DNA from: a bacterium
Lineage (GTDB): Bacteria; Bacillota; Clostridia; Lachnospirales; Lachnospiraceae
Length of the DNA stretch: 64,000 nucleotides
Direction of reading: 5' to 3'
Assembly (NCBI GenBank): GCA_004562765.1
Contig: SFRL01000013.1
Coordinates: 1 to 64,000 of the forward strand
The translations under genes and the position numbers were made by a program. Below are positions 15,907-25,657 of the stretch, one piece after another (position 1 is the stretch's first letter; every line of letters starts with the position of its first letter). The notes below the pieces were generated by a model. That model saw only the letters and a program-made list of their open reading frames with translations, did not search any database and was not told the origin of the DNA.

Positions 15907-17208
15907 TTATTTCTCTTTCTTCAATACCTCGATCGCTTTCAGGATCTGGTTATCATTCATCATATCATACTCTGTCGCATCCGGATCAAGATATTTATAT
16001 TCCAGCTTAATATCCGGTTCAATGCCTTCTCCGTGGATATTCTGTCCACTCGGCGTAAAATACCTTGAAGTTGTCAGCTTGATCGCACTGCCGTCCGCAA
16101 GTCTGCGGATACTCTGGACGATTCCTTTGCCGAAAGTCTTTGTCCCGATCAGTGTACCGTACTTATAATCGCGGATCGCACCTGCAAAAATTTCCGAACT
16201 GCTGGCGCTGTTGCCATTGATAAGCACCACCATCGGGTAGTCCAGACAAGCGGCATCTGACGTGTACTCCTTTTTGTTTCCGTATTTATCTTCCGTCCAG
16301 ACCGTCACACCCTCCGGGAGGATCTGGTCCAGCATTGCGGTCACAGAGTCAACGATTCCGCCCGGATTGTTGCGCAGATCCACGATCATAGAGGTCATTC
16401 CCTGCGCTTTCAGCTCGCTCACTGTATCGGCAAACTCTTCTGCCGTCTTATTTCCAAACTCTGCGATCATGATATAACCGATCCCATCATCCAGCATTTC
16501 ACCCTTCAGTGTCGGCACATCGATGATCGCCCGCTCCACATCCAGTTCCAGATAACCCTTCCCATAGCGATACAGCTTCAAATGAACGGTCGTACCCTCG
16601 TCGCCCCGGATTTGCGTTGCAAACTCCGATAGCTCCATTGATGTAGCCACGGCATCTCCGGCTTGTACGATCAGATCTCCGGCAAGGATACCTGCTTTTT
16701 CCGCAGGGCTTCCCTCGTATACATAATTGACCGTCACCTGCATCGTGTCGGGATTCTGCTGCATGACTATGCCAATGCCGCTCAAAGAACTCGTGGCAGA
16801 GATCATCAGCTCTTTGTACTCCTCCGGTGTATAATAGGCTGTATAGGAATCCCCAACGCCTTCCAGCAGTCCCTTGTATAGTCCCTGCACCAGGTCTTCC
16901 TCATCTACATCCTCATAATACAGCTGATCGATCGCATCAGCCAGCCGTTCGATCTTGCTTTCTACCGACGGTGTCAGCAGCCCGGAATCCTCCGTCTGCG
17001 CTGCCTGCTGCTGCGCCTCCTGTGCATTCTTATTGATGTCCCTAAGCCGCATGACCGGAATAACAAAAAACACAAGGAGACATATCGCCAGTGTTGTCAA
17101 TCCTCCAAGCGCAATCCCCTTGCAAAACATTTTTCTCTGTTCGTGTTCGATCCTTATCCTTAAAACCCAATCCGAAACCGCCTCATCATCCGCCCGGTTT
17201 CGATTCAA
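15907..17208 (-). CDS. ctpA: S41 family C-terminal processing peptidase (CtpA-like)
   Basis: A membrane-anchored serine protease facing outward. 433 residues: one hydrophobic segment at about 32-54, a PDZ domain at about 130-215 (GIGIVMQQNP, GSPAEKAGILAGDLIVQAGD), and the S41 catalytic domain. The serine motif NGNSASSSEIFAGAIRDY and the lysine motif GTKTFGKGIVQ are intact, as is DLRNNPGG. It lies 4 bases downstream of ftsX, suggesting a role in envelope or division protein turnover. Confidence 0.93.
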   Translation of the reverse strand: MNRNRADDEAVSDWVLRIRIEHEQRKMFCKGIALGGLTTLAICLLVFFVIPVMRLRDINKNAQEAQQQAAQTEDSGLLTPSVESKIERLADAIDQLYYEDVDEEDLVQGLYKGLLEGVGDSYTAYYTPEEYKELMISATSSLSGIGIVMQQNPDTMQVTVNYVYEGSPAEKAGILAGDLIVQAGDAVATSMELSEFATQIRGDEGTTVHLKLYRYGKGYLELDVERAIIDVPTLKGEMLDDGIGYIMIAEFGNKTAEEFADTVSELKAQGMTSMIVDLRNNPGGIVDSVTAMLDQILPEGVTVWTEDKYGNKKEYTSDAACLDYPMVVLINGNSASSSEIFAGAIRDYKYGTLIGTKTFGKGIVQSIRRLADGSAIKLTTSRYFTPSGQNIHGEGIEPDIKLEYKYLDPDATEYDMMNDNQILKAIEVLKKEK

Positions 17209-17212
17209 AATA

Positions 17213-18121
17213 TCAAACCTTCAGGTGCTTCCGCGTCGTCGTAAAGCTGCCGAGGAAACCGATTCCCACACCGAGCACGAGCGCGATCGGTATCAGTGTA
17301 CGGAACACCGTACTTACCGGAAGGAAATTCATCAGGCGGCTCAGAAAATTGAATTTTTCCATAATATATACGATCAGGCGGCTGTACATGACATAAAGCA
17401 ATGCAAGCGGCAAAGCAGAACCGATCAGCCCGATCAGGATTCCCTCCACTACGAAGGGCGCGCGCACAAAGAAATCCGTCGCGCCGATCAGTTTCATAAT
17501 ACCGATCTCTTCCTTGCGGACAGCGATACCCACCGTAACCGTGTTGCTGATCAAAAAGACAGCTACGCACAGCAGGATCAAAATAATACCCGCTGACACA
17601 TAACCGATCAGGCGGTTGAAATCGGACAGCGTATTTGCCACGATCTCCGAACGGCGCACCTCGCGCACACCATCCAGGTTTTCCAGATACTTGACCAGCG
17701 TATCCTGCATGGATACATCATTCAGATAGATCTCATAGCTCTCGGACTTCTGCAGCGGATTGTCGTCGCCAAAGCCCTCTGCCAACTCTTCATTGCCCTC
17801 GAAGTAGATCTGTGAAAACTCTGCCCACGCATCAGCAGCAGATTTGAAGTTGTACGCAGATACCTCCGGGCGCTCCTTGATCCGGTCACCGATCTCCGCG
17901 ATCTGCTGGGGTGTGATGTCATCATCAAAGAGCACAGTCACTGCCACGCCCTCCTCAGCCTCTTTTACCATTGACTGGAAGTTCGTCACGATCGCAAAGA
18001 ACAGTCCGAACAGGAAAATACATGCAGCCATCGTTGCAATGGATGCAAGAGAAAACATCTTGTTTCTCCAGATATTTTTAATACCCTGTTTGATCGAATA
18101 AAAAAATGTACTAATCCTCAT
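17213..18121 (-). CDS. ftsX: Cell division protein FtsX
   Basis: Membrane subunit of the FtsEX complex that activates peptidoglycan hydrolases at division. From the ATG at 18121 it has 302 residues: one N-terminal membrane segment (about 21-43), an extracellular loop to about 175, and three further segments, the standard FtsX topology. The start overlaps the ftsE end by 11 bases; the longer upstream frame is not supported by a ribosome binding site. Operon ftsE-ftsX-ctpA. Confidence 0.94.
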   Translation of the reverse strand: MRISTFFYSIKQGIKNIWRNKMFSLASIATMAACIFLFGLFFAIVTNFQSMVKEAEEGVAVTVLFDDDITPQQIAEIGDRIKERPEVSAYNFKSAADAWAEFSQIYFEGNEELAEGFGDDNPLQKSESYEIYLNDVSMQDTLVKYLENLDGVREVRRSEIVANTLSDFNRLIGYVSAGIILILLCVAVFLISNTVTVGIAVRKEEIGIMKLIGATDFFVRAPFVVEGILIGLIGSALPLALLYVMYSRLIVYIMEKFNFLSRLMNFLPVSTVFRTLIPIALVLGVGIGFLGSFTTTRKHLKV

Positions 18122-18806
18122 CGCCATCACCACCCATACCGTCGACCAGAGAGTCTGACACAACGGTTCCTTTCTGAATCGTAATGACGCGCTTGCCCAT
18201 TGCACGCACAATTTCCATATTATGCGTCACGACAACGACTGTCGTACCGCGGGAATTGATCATCTCCAGCAGGTTCATGATCTCCCATGCATTGTTGTTA
18301 TCCAGATTACCGGTCGGCTCATCAGCCAGCAGGATCCGCGGGTTGTTTACCAGCGCACGAGCGATGGCCACACGCTGCTGTTCTCCACCGGAAAGCTGTT
18401 TCGGGAAAGAGCGGTACTTCGCCGCCAGTCCCACCATCGACAACATCACCGGTACCTTCTGGCGGATGCTGCGGTTGGAAGCACCGACAACACGCTGTGC
18501 AAATGCCACATTATCATATACATTCCGGTCTTTTAACAACCGGAAATCCTGAAACACGCATCCGATATTCCTGCGAAAATGAGGAATCTTCCTGTGGGGA
18601 AGTTTCCGGATATCTATGTCGTTGATCGTAATGCTGCCGGAAGTCGGTTCCAGTTCCTTTAACAGAAGCTTGATGAGTGTGGATTTTCCGGAGCCGCTGT
18701 CTCCTACCACAAACACAAACTCTCCTTCCGATATGTGCAGCGATACATCATTCAATGCAGGTATGCCCTCGGAAAAGGACTTACTCACATGTTCAAGCTG
18801 AATCAT
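18111..18806 (-). CDS. ftsE: Cell division ATP-binding protein FtsE
   Basis: ABC-type ATPase partner of FtsX. 231 residues with Walker A GDSGSGKSTLIKLL (about 36-49), signature LSGGEQQRVAIARA (about 139), Walker B ILLADEPTGNLD and the switch histidine in VVVVTHN. The usual length and order confirm the call. An AGGAGG-like site precedes the ATG. Confidence 0.95.
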   Translation of the reverse strand: MIQLEHVSKSFSEGIPALNDVSLHISEGEFVFVVGDSGSGKSTLIKLLLKELEPTSGSITINDIDIRKLPHRKIPHFRRNIGCVFQDFRLLKDRNVYDNVAFAQRVVGASNRSIRQKVPVMLSMVGLAAKYRSFPKQLSGGEQQRVAIARALVNNPRILLADEPTGNLDNNNAWEIMNLLEMINSRGTTVVVVTHNMEIVRAMGKRVITIQKGTVVSDSLVDGMGGDGDED

Positions 18807-18826
18807 AAAGCCTCCTTACCAGTCGC

Positions 18827-19915
18827 TCAATAATCCATCGTCTCCATATACTTCATATACTGGACAACCATCAGCGCGATCTTAAAGGTGATGGCATCCT
18901 CGAAGATACGAAGGTCAAGACCGGTACTTTTCTGCAGTTTATCGAGACGATAAACCAGTGTATTACGATGAATGTACAGCTGACGAGATGTCTCTGATAC
19001 ATTCAGGTTGTTCTCAAAAAATTTGTTGATGGTCATCAGAGTCTCCTCGTCAAAATCATCCGGTGATCTGCCGCCGAAGATCTCCTTAATGAACATCTTG
19101 CACAGAGGGATCGGCAGCTGATAGATCAGACGCCCGATACCGAGTGCAGCGTAAGCAATGATATCTTTATCCTCAAAGAATATTTTTCCCACATCCAACG
19201 CCATACGCGCTTCCTTGTAGGATCTGGAAACTTCCTTGATCTCTTTCACGATCGAACCATAGGCAATATGTACCTCCTGATTGCCGGCACCGCCAAAGAG
19301 CGAACGGATAACCTCTGCGGTCTTGTTCAGATCCTCATAACCCTCGCCATCCATCAGCTCATGGACAACGATAATGTTCTTTTCATCCACAGCTGTCACA
19401 AAGTCATGACTCTTGCCATGGAACAGACTGCGCACCTTCTCCAGCTCATTGCCGTCCTTCTCACGATTCGTCTCAACAATGAACACCGCGCGGGGTACAT
19501 CAATATCGATGTGCAGCTTTTTGGCACGGTTGTAGATATCCACCAGGAGCAGATTGTCCAGCAACAGGTTTTTGATAAAATTATCCTTGTCGAAACGCTC
19601 CTTATACGCTACCAGAAGATTCTGGATCTGAAACGTCGCGATCTTACCGATCATATAGGCGTCGTCTGTTTCCCCGTAAGCCAGCAGCACATACTCCAGC
19701 TGATGCTCATCAAATACCTTAAAAAACTGACAGCCCTGCACAACCTGGGAATCTGCAGGCGACTCTACAAACGCCAGCGCAGCGTCGGTATAATTGTCCG
19801 CCTCCGGAAATGTTGATGCAAGCACTGTACCCTCTGTGTCGATCACGCACAGATCGTTTCTTGTAATACCCTTCAATCCATCGATTGTATTCTGCAAGAT
19901 CTGATTTGATATCAT
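18827..19915 (-). CDS. CdaR/PucR family transcriptional regulator
   Basis: 362 residues from the ATG at 19915, which has a strong AGGAGGAG site. The N-terminal half is a sensor-like domain (LCVIDTEGTVLAS), the middle resembles the GGDEF-like domain of CdaR proteins, and the C-terminal PucR helix-turn-helix is clear: NVSETSRQLYIHRNTLVYRLDKLQ. Family members respond to sugar diacids or purine breakdown products; the ligand here is unknown. It lies upstream of ftsEX with a 20-base gap but need not be functionally linked. Confidence 0.85.
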   Translation of the reverse strand: MISNQILQNTIDGLKGITRNDLCVIDTEGTVLASTFPEADNYTDAALAFVESPADSQVVQGCQFFKVFDEHQLEYVLLAYGETDDAYMIGKIATFQIQNLLVAYKERFDKDNFIKNLLLDNLLLVDIYNRAKKLHIDIDVPRAVFIVETNREKDGNELEKVRSLFHGKSHDFVTAVDEKNIIVVHELMDGEGYEDLNKTAEVIRSLFGGAGNQEVHIAYGSIVKEIKEVSRSYKEARMALDVGKIFFEDKDIIAYAALGIGRLIYQLPIPLCKMFIKEIFGGRSPDDFDEETLMTINKFFENNLNVSETSRQLYIHRNTLVYRLDKLQKSTGLDLRIFEDAITFKIALMVVQYMKYMETMDY

Positions 19916-20103
19916 GTTGGCTCCTCCTGTCTTCACCCCATATCGGAACGCACTGCCACTCTCCCCGTTCCGCTGCAAAGCTCCGCTTCGCTATACATTT
20001 TTCACAAAAGAATTTTGACGAAAAAAAAGCAAAACAGACTTCGTATTTCTCATTTTAATGCAAAACTGCAAAAAAGAAAAGAGGAAAAGCCATATTTTTT
20101 ATG

Positions 20104-20976
20104 CTAATATTCTAAAAATCCTTCCCCAAGCACTTCATTTGCGTCCGTCACAATTACAAATGCATGCGGATCAAGCTCCTTTACGCAGTCTTTGAAGTCC
20201 AGAACCTCTTTTTTCCCCACGACACAGAACAACATTTTTCGCATTTCATCAGAGTACATACCCTGTGCCGGTATGGCTGTACAGCCACGATCCATCTCGT
20301 ATAAGATATGCTCTGCGATCTCTGTCGACTTGTCTGAAACAACGAAGATCATCTTGGAATAATTCAAACCATCCAGAATGGCATCCGATACCTTGGTCAC
20401 GATCGCTACTGTCAGGATCGCGTACAATGCCGGACGCGCACCCACCAGATAATAACCTGCAAGGATGACTGCTCCGTCCAGAACAAGCAATATCTGGGCA
20501 ACTGAATAATTGCGGAATCGGAGGTGCAAAAGCGATGCCAGAAGGTCTGTGCCTCCGGTGGCATTTCCGGTGCGGAAGACCATCGCAATGCCGGCGCCGC
20601 TGATCAGTCCGCCATAGATCGCAGCCAGAAGATAATCTCCTTTGGCAAGATCCATGACCGGAATGACCGCCAGCCATGCAGACAAAAGCACTGCTGCTAT
20701 AGCAGTCCGTTTTACGAATACTTTTCCCATTAAAAACCACGCGGCCACAAACGCAGGCAGGTTCAACGCAAGGTTGGTAAACCACAGTGGAATACCACCC
20801 GGGATCAGTCCCAGCGTTGCCCGGCGCAGTAAGATCCCGATTCCGGTGAAGCCTCCGGTCACCATTCCCATGGGATCAAAGACTGCCTGAACGGACAGAG
20901 CGATCAGACCGGTACCGGCGATCAGCAGAATGTAGTCGCGCACCACTTCTTTTCTTTTTTTATGAACACGTACCAC
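20104..20976 (-). CDS. YitT family membrane protein
   Basis: 290 residues with five to six N-terminal hydrophobic segments (DUF161 half, motif GGFTGIGILLRR and GNATGGTDLLASLL) and a C-terminal DUF2179 domain (CTAIPAQGMYSDEMRKMLFCVV). Members are inner-membrane proteins of uncertain transport role. It lies 7 bases downstream of the WecG-type gene, so the two are probably co-transcribed. Confidence 0.9.
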   Translation of the reverse strand: MVRVHKKRKEVVRDYILLIAGTGLIALSVQAVFDPMGMVTGGFTGIGILLRRATLGLIPGGIPLWFTNLALNLPAFVAAWFLMGKVFVKRTAIAAVLLSAWLAVIPVMDLAKGDYLLAAIYGGLISGAGIAMVFRTGNATGGTDLLASLLHLRFRNYSVAQILLVLDGAVILAGYYLVGARPALYAILTVAIVTKVSDAILDGLNYSKMIFVVSDKSTEIAEHILYEMDRGCTAIPAQGMYSDEMRKMLFCVVGKKEVLDFKDCVKELDPHAFVIVTDANEVLGEGFLEY

Positions 20977-20983
20977 TGCCTAG

Positions 20984-21664
20984 TTACTCTCTTTCTTCAT
21001 AGTGATTGACATGCATTTTAAACCTGCCAAAATGGATCAGGCGTTTCATCCGCCAACCAAACCCTTTCTTTTCCATGAGAAGACCATAGTTCTCTCCCAG
21101 ACCGTACCACAGCTTTGCCAGAAGCTTGCTGCGGTTTGCCACCAGAAATTCCTCCTGCTGGGGTGTCGGCATCACAGAGATGATCACATCCGGCGCTGCG
21201 CTGTTGATCTCATTGATCATGCGGTCAAGGTCATCCGGATAATCCTCAATACTATATTGTCCGACAATATGAAGTTTTTCATACCGCTCTCTTAAAATTT
21301 CCTGAATTTTTTCCAGCGCCGCATTCTTTGATGCCACAAGGTATACCTGCTGCTGTCCGCGCTGCAGACGCTTGAGAAGTTCCGTGAAAAACAAATGATC
21401 CTCCGCCTCGCGAATGCGCTGGCTGGAGTTGATACCGGCAACACTCAGGATCTCCGGATCCTCCACCACGACCAGATCTGCCTGCTCAACACATTCTTTG
21501 ATCTGCGGTGACTCACTGCTGCTCACCTTGATGAGCGACTGCATGGAAACGGTTAAAAGCAATCGGAGCCTTTCATCCCTCAGCGCATCCTGTGCCAGCT
21601 GAAGCTCCTCCCGCAAAGAATAATTGGGGATCGTCATTCCCAAAAGCTGTATCTGTTTTATCAT
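20984..21664 (-). CDS. WecG/TagA/CpsF family glycosyltransferase
   Basis: 226 residues from the ATG at 21664, preceded by TAGGAGAA. The family adds N-acetylmannosamine-type sugars to a lipid-linked acceptor in wall teichoic acid or capsule synthesis. The motifs LLLTVSMQSL, VVVEDPE and PDVIISVMPTPQQEEFLV, and the ending with FGWRMKRLIHFGRFK, fit. No other wall-polymer genes are adjacent, so the acceptor is unknown. Some catalytic motif residues are divergent from TagA as I recall it. Confidence 0.72.
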   Translation of the reverse strand: MIKQIQLLGMTIPNYSLREELQLAQDALRDERLRLLLTVSMQSLIKVSSSESPQIKECVEQADLVVVEDPEILSVAGINSSQRIREAEDHLFFTELLKRLQRGQQQVYLVASKNAALEKIQEILRERYEKLHIVGQYSIEDYPDDLDRMINEINSAAPDVIISVMPTPQQEEFLVANRSKLLAKLWYGLGENYGLLMEKKGFGWRMKRLIHFGRFKMHVNHYEERE

Positions 21665-21703
21665 AATTCTCCTATTATCTCTAAGATTAATCTGTGCGTG
21701 GAT

Positions 21704-21732
21704 AGTATAACAAACAATACACGATTTTTCAA
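21704..21732 (-). promoter_or_regulatory. Promoter of the WecG-type gene and yitT
   Basis: TTGAAA (21732-21727), a 17-base spacer and TATACT (21709-21704) on the minus strand, 40 bases upstream of the ATG at 21664. Confidence 0.75.
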
Positions 21733-21920
21733 CCTGCAGTAAATTTCTGATAATTTTAGATAATTTCCCGCCATATTCCGACATAAATTTATATTTTTAT
21801 ATTTTAATATTGTCAAGTGTTTTCCGACATTTTTTTACAAAAGCCGTAACTTTATTGCATCTGCACAAAACTTTTGTTCGATTATTTTACTATGTAAACC
21901 GCAAAATTTGTTGGATTTTC

Positions 21921-21991
21921 TGTGGATAATGTGAATAACTTGGTGTATAACTCGATTTTTCCGATAAAATCATTCTTTTTAATGTGAATAA
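21921..21991 (+). other. Cluster of DnaA-box-like sequences in an AT-rich gap
   Basis: TGTGGATAA (21921-21929, the perfect complement of the DnaA box TTATCCACA) is followed directly by TGTGAATAA (21930-21938), then TGTATAA and a second TGTGAATAA (21983-21991), in the same orientation. The surrounding 21780-22080 is AT-rich and has no gene. No dnaA or dnaN is near, so this is probably not the origin. Confidence 0.45.
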
Positions 21992-22136
21992 CTTTTAGTT
22001 GTGCACCCCTCGTTTTTTTTCCATTTTCAACATTTTTCGTCATTTTGTGCAACTTGCTATTTCATGAGCAAATCACAAAATCCTCTTGACTTTGGAATTG
22101 TAAAACAATTTGACCACCATTCAGAGCCAAGACAAG

Positions 22137-22170
22137 AAAGTACCCCCTGACGATTGTCAGGGGGTACTTT
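22137..22170. terminator. Strong hairpin terminator downstream of glnN
   Basis: A 15-bp perfect stem AAAGTACCCCCTGAC/GTCAGGGGGTACTTT around a 4-base loop. It lies past the glnN stop, beyond the hairpin repeat at 22229-22323. The T-rich tail is better on plus (CTTTCTTTATAC) but short on both strands, so it may act in both directions. Confidence 0.75.
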
Positions 22171-22228
22171 CTTTATACTCTAAAGGGGATTAGATAAATA
22201 CTAACCTGCTCAATTCTTTCGCAGGTAG

Positions 22229-22323
22229 ATGCAAAATCCATTTAGAATTGCCTATCGGCAATGGGATTTTGCACGCCTGCATCATGTTCTCACGATCTCA
22301 GCAGCAAATGCTTCGACCTGATT
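22229..22323. repeat. Hairpin repeat, intergenic copy
   Basis: Hairpin 22231-22272 (GCAAAATCC ... GGATTTTGC with inner ATTGCC/GGCAAT around TATC), then a conserved tail TCATGTTCTCACG ... CTTCGACCTGA. It matches the copy in tsaD (2403-2495) in architecture and tail. A small stem ACCTGC/GCAGGT lies just upstream. It sits between the glnN stop and its terminator, so it is transcribed with glnN. Confidence 0.75.
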
Positions 22324-22374
22324 GATAGAACACTAAAACCAAGCAGAGATTAGCCGCAACTAGTAAGGGAGGTA

Positions 22375-24495
22375 TTATACCTCGAAGATCAGGTCGCCGT
22401 AAGACGGCATCGGCCATAAGTCTTTATCTACGATCATCTCCAGTTTGTCAACCGGTGCACGGAGCTCATCCATCGCAGCCTTAACCACATCTCTGTAGTA
22501 AACAGCCTGGTCTCTGCCCTCTTCCATTGCACTTCCGGCATCGGTAACCTCGATCAGCTTCGCAAGTGCGACCTTAACGTCTGACAGATAATCAGAGGTC
22601 TCGGAAAGGAGCTCTGTCTGTACAGATACATCTGCTGCTCCTGCTGCCTTCACTGCGTTGATGGAATTTGCAAGTGTGGTCGTGTAACGGATCACTGCAG
22701 GAATGATCTGCTTGCTTGCAATATCGATCATAGATCTTGCTTCAATATTGATCGTCTTTGCGTAGGTCTCATACTCGATCTCTACACGAGACTCCAGCTC
22801 AACCTTCGTAAATACGCCGAATTTCTCAAATAAGGAAACTGCCTTGTCAGTTGCGTATGCAGGAATTGCATCCACCATGGACTTAATGTTCGGCAAGCCG
22901 CGTTTCTCAGCTTCTACTACCCACTCATCAGAGTAGCCGTTTCCATTGAAGATGATACGCTGATGCTCAGTCGCATATTTCTTGATCAGATCATGTACGG
23001 TATCGTCAAAGTTATCAGCCTTCTCCAGCACATCACATGCCTCTGCAAATGCCTCAGCCACGATCGTATTCAATACAACGTTGGGCTGTGCGATGGAAGC
23101 CTGAGAACCTACCATACGGAACTCAAATTTATTTCCTGTAAATGCGAAGGGTGATGTACGGTTACGATCAGTTGCATCACGCATGAAATCAGGCAATGTC
23201 TTTACACCAGTCTCGAGCATCTCGCCCTTTAAGCTATGTGTGGCACTTCCGGTGCTGATCAACTGTGTGATCACATCTTCCAACTGCTCGCCGAGGAAGA
23301 TGGAAAGGATTGCAGGCGGTGCCTCGTTTGCTCCGAGTCTATGGTCGTTTCCGACATCTGCAGCAGATGCGCGAAGCAGATCTGCATGCTCGTCAACTGC
23401 CTTTAAGATACAGGTCAGCACAAGTAAGAACTGAATGTTCTCGTGAGGTGTTGAACCGGGATCTAACAGATTGATACCGTCATCGGTCGTGATGGACCAG
23501 TTGTTGTGCTTTCCGGAACCGTTCACACCTGCGAAAGGTTTCTCGTGAAGCAGGCACTGTAAACCGTGACGTCCTGCCACCTTCTTCAATGTCTCCATGA
23601 TCAGCTGGTTGTGGTCAGTTGCCACATTACACTCTGCATAGATGGGTGCCAGCTCGTGCTGAGCGGGAGCAACCTCGTTGTGCTGGGTCTTTGCGGAAAC
23701 GCCAAGCTTCCACAGCTCCTTGTTTACATCCTTCATGTATGCGCCAATGCGCTCACGGATCGCTCCGAAGTAATGATCCTCCATCTCCTGTCCCTTCGGA
23801 GGCATTGCTCCGAATAAGGTACGTCCGGTAAAGATCAGGTCTTTTCTCTTTAAATATTTCTCACGGTCTACGATGAAGTACTCCTGCTCTGCGCCGACAG
23901 AAGGGGTAACTCTTGTAGATGTGGTGTTTCCAAATAATCTTAACAAGCGTAATGCCTGCTCATTGATGGCTTCCATAGAACGAAGAAGCGGTGTCTTCTG
24001 ATCCAGTGCCTCTCCGGTATAGGAACAGAAAGCAGTCGGGATGCAAAGTGTTGCGCCTGTTGCATCATGACGGACAAATGCCGGTGAAGTACAATCCCAT
24101 GCAGTATATCCTCTTGCCTCGAAGGTAGCGCGAAGTCCGCCTGAGGGGAATGAGGATGCATCCGGCTCTCCTTTGATCAGCTCTTTTCCCGAAAAACTCA
24201 TAAGCACCTTGCCGTTTTCCATCGGCGCGGTGATAAATGAATCATGCTTCTCTGCAGTCACACCGGTCAATGGCTGGAACCAATGTGTATAATGAGTAGC
24301 ACCCTGCTCGATCGCCCACTCCTTCATCTCATGTGCAACTACATCAGCAGTGGCAAGATCCAGATCCTGTCCACCTTCAATCACTTCATGCAGTCGTTTG
24401 TAGACTTTCTTCGGGAGACGCTCCTGCATTACGGAGTCATTGAACACATTCTCGCCAAAGATCTCTGATACGCTGAATTTTTCGTTTTCACTCAT
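22375..24495 (-). CDS. glnN: Type III glutamine synthetase (GlnN)
   Basis: Makes glutamine from glutamate, ammonia and ATP. About 706 residues, the long form typical of GSIII in Bacteroides and clostridia. Visible: FPSGGLRATFEARGYTAWD, GAEQEYFIVDREKY (metal-binding region, about 208), KTQHNEVAPAQHELAPIY and the GVNGSGKHNNWSI ATP-site motif. The start is taken at the second ATG (24495), because GGGAAAGG is 9 bases before it and touches the first ATG. Nitrogen control is likely but no operator is recognised. Confidence 0.95.
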   Translation of the reverse strand: MSENEKFSVSEIFGENVFNDSVMQERLPKKVYKRLHEVIEGGQDLDLATADVVAHEMKEWAIEQGATHYTHWFQPLTGVTAEKHDSFITAPMENGKVLMSFSGKELIKGEPDASSFPSGGLRATFEARGYTAWDCTSPAFVRHDATGATLCIPTAFCSYTGEALDQKTPLLRSMEAINEQALRLLRLFGNTTSTRVTPSVGAEQEYFIVDREKYLKRKDLIFTGRTLFGAMPPKGQEMEDHYFGAIRERIGAYMKDVNKELWKLGVSAKTQHNEVAPAQHELAPIYAECNVATDHNQLIMETLKKVAGRHGLQCLLHEKPFAGVNGSGKHNNWSITTDDGINLLDPGSTPHENIQFLLVLTCILKAVDEHADLLRASAADVGNDHRLGANEAPPAILSIFLGEQLEDVITQLISTGSATHSLKGEMLETGVKTLPDFMRDATDRNRTSPFAFTGNKFEFRMVGSQASIAQPNVVLNTIVAEAFAEACDVLEKADNFDDTVHDLIKKYATEHQRIIFNGNGYSDEWVVEAEKRGLPNIKSMVDAIPAYATDKAVSLFEKFGVFTKVELESRVEIEYETYAKTINIEARSMIDIASKQIIPAVIRYTTTLANSINAVKAAGAADVSVQTELLSETSDYLSDVKVALAKLIEVTDAGSAMEEGRDQAVYYRDVVKAAMDELRAPVDKLEMIVDKDLWPMPSYGDLIFEV

Positions 24496-24548
24496 AACAT
24501 TCATCCTTTCCCTTTATCGTTTTCATAATTATAGCTTAATAGCATAAA

Positions 24549-24588
24549 GCGAACGAGGGTGCACCTCATTTGGAACACCCTCGTTCGC
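24549..24588 (-). terminator. Terminator of fba
   Basis: A 13-bp perfect stem GCGAACGAGGGTG/CACCCTCGTTCGC (24549-24561, 24576-24588), followed on minus by TTTATGC. It lies 78 bases past the fba stop and upstream of glnN. The T tract is short. Confidence 0.75.
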
Positions 24589-24665
24589 TTCTCTGCCAAC
24601 TAAAATACTCCTATTTTCGCAAAAAAGCAATAGCAAATTTTAGTTTTTTTAAATTCTTAATATTC

Positions 24666-25529
24666 TTAAGCTTTTCCTACAGATCCGAACAGCTCCATTT
24701 TTTCCTTTACGGTAGCCTTGATCGCATCGGTTCCGGGAGCTAACAGCTTACGGGGATCAAAGCCCTTGCCCTCAAGATCCTTGCCTGCCTCAATATATTT
24801 ACGTGTAGCATCTGCAAAGGATAACTGGCACTCTGTGTTTACGTTGATCTTGGATACGCCAAGGTCGATCGCCTTCTTGATCATATCCTCAGGGATTCCG
24901 GTACCACCGTGCAGTACGAGAGGCATAATGCCGGTCTTCTGCTGGATGGCATCCAGTGTATCAAAGCTTAAGCCTGCCCAGTTTGCGGGATATTTTCCAT
25001 GGATATTTCCGATACCTGCTGCCAGCATATCTACTCCCAGATCTGCAACAGCCTTGCACTCGTCGGGATCAGCGCACTCGCCCATGCCGACAACGCCGTC
25101 TTCCTCACCACCGATAGAGCCAACCTCTGCCTCGATGGACATGCCCATTGCATGTGCAACGTTTACTAACTCGGTTGTCTTTGCGATGTTCTCCTCGATC
25201 GGATAATGTGAGCCGTCGAACATGATAGAGGTAAAGCCTGCTTTGATGCACTTATAGCATCCTTCGTAGGTACCGTGGTCTAAGTGTAATGCAACGGGAA
25301 CTGTGATCCCCAGCTCCTCGTCCATTGCCTTTACCATAGCAGCAACGGTCTTAAAGCCGGTCATGTACTTTCCTGCACCCTCAGATACGCCAAGGATTAC
25401 GGGAGAGTTTAACTCCTGTGCGGTTAAAAGGATCGCCTTTGTCCACTCAAGGTTGTTGATGTTGAACTGACCTACTGCGTAGTGTCCGGCTTTTGCCTTT
25501 TCTAACATTTCTTTCGCAGATACTAACAT
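24666..25529 (-). CDS. fba: Class II fructose-bisphosphate aldolase
   Basis: Cleaves fructose 1,6-bisphosphate in glycolysis; zinc-dependent. 287 residues with the zinc ligands in ALHLDHGTYE (about 79-88), EAEVGSIGGEEDG and LVLHGGTGIPED (about 207), plus the C-terminal NVNTECQLSFADATRKY. A good GGAGGAA site precedes the ATG. Long palindrome copy C separates it from the lipid kinase gene. Confidence 0.95.
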   Translation of the reverse strand: MLVSAKEMLEKAKAGHYAVGQFNINNLEWTKAILLTAQELNSPVILGVSEGAGKYMTGFKTVAAMVKAMDEELGITVPVALHLDHGTYEGCYKCIKAGFTSIMFDGSHYPIEENIAKTTELVNVAHAMGMSIEAEVGSIGGEEDGVVGMGECADPDECKAVADLGVDMLAAGIGNIHGKYPANWAGLSFDTLDAIQQKTGIMPLVLHGGTGIPEDMIKKAIDLGVSKINVNTECQLSFADATRKYIEAGKDLEGKGFDPRKLLAPGTDAIKATVKEKMELFGSVGKA

Positions 25530-25657
25530 GTGAATTCCTCCATTTTCTATAAAAATATGTGAGTGTTTGGGCGGTATGCCCTACGGGCAGTGAATGCCCA
25601 TATCTTTGTTAAATATATCATGAACGGGACTAATTGTAAAGGAAAAGCGTGTGAAAT

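Noticed and set aside
21780..22130. Chromosomal origin of replication
   Set aside because: DnaA-like boxes and AT richness are present, but no dnaA, dnaN, rpmH or gidA gene is near and the boxes are few.
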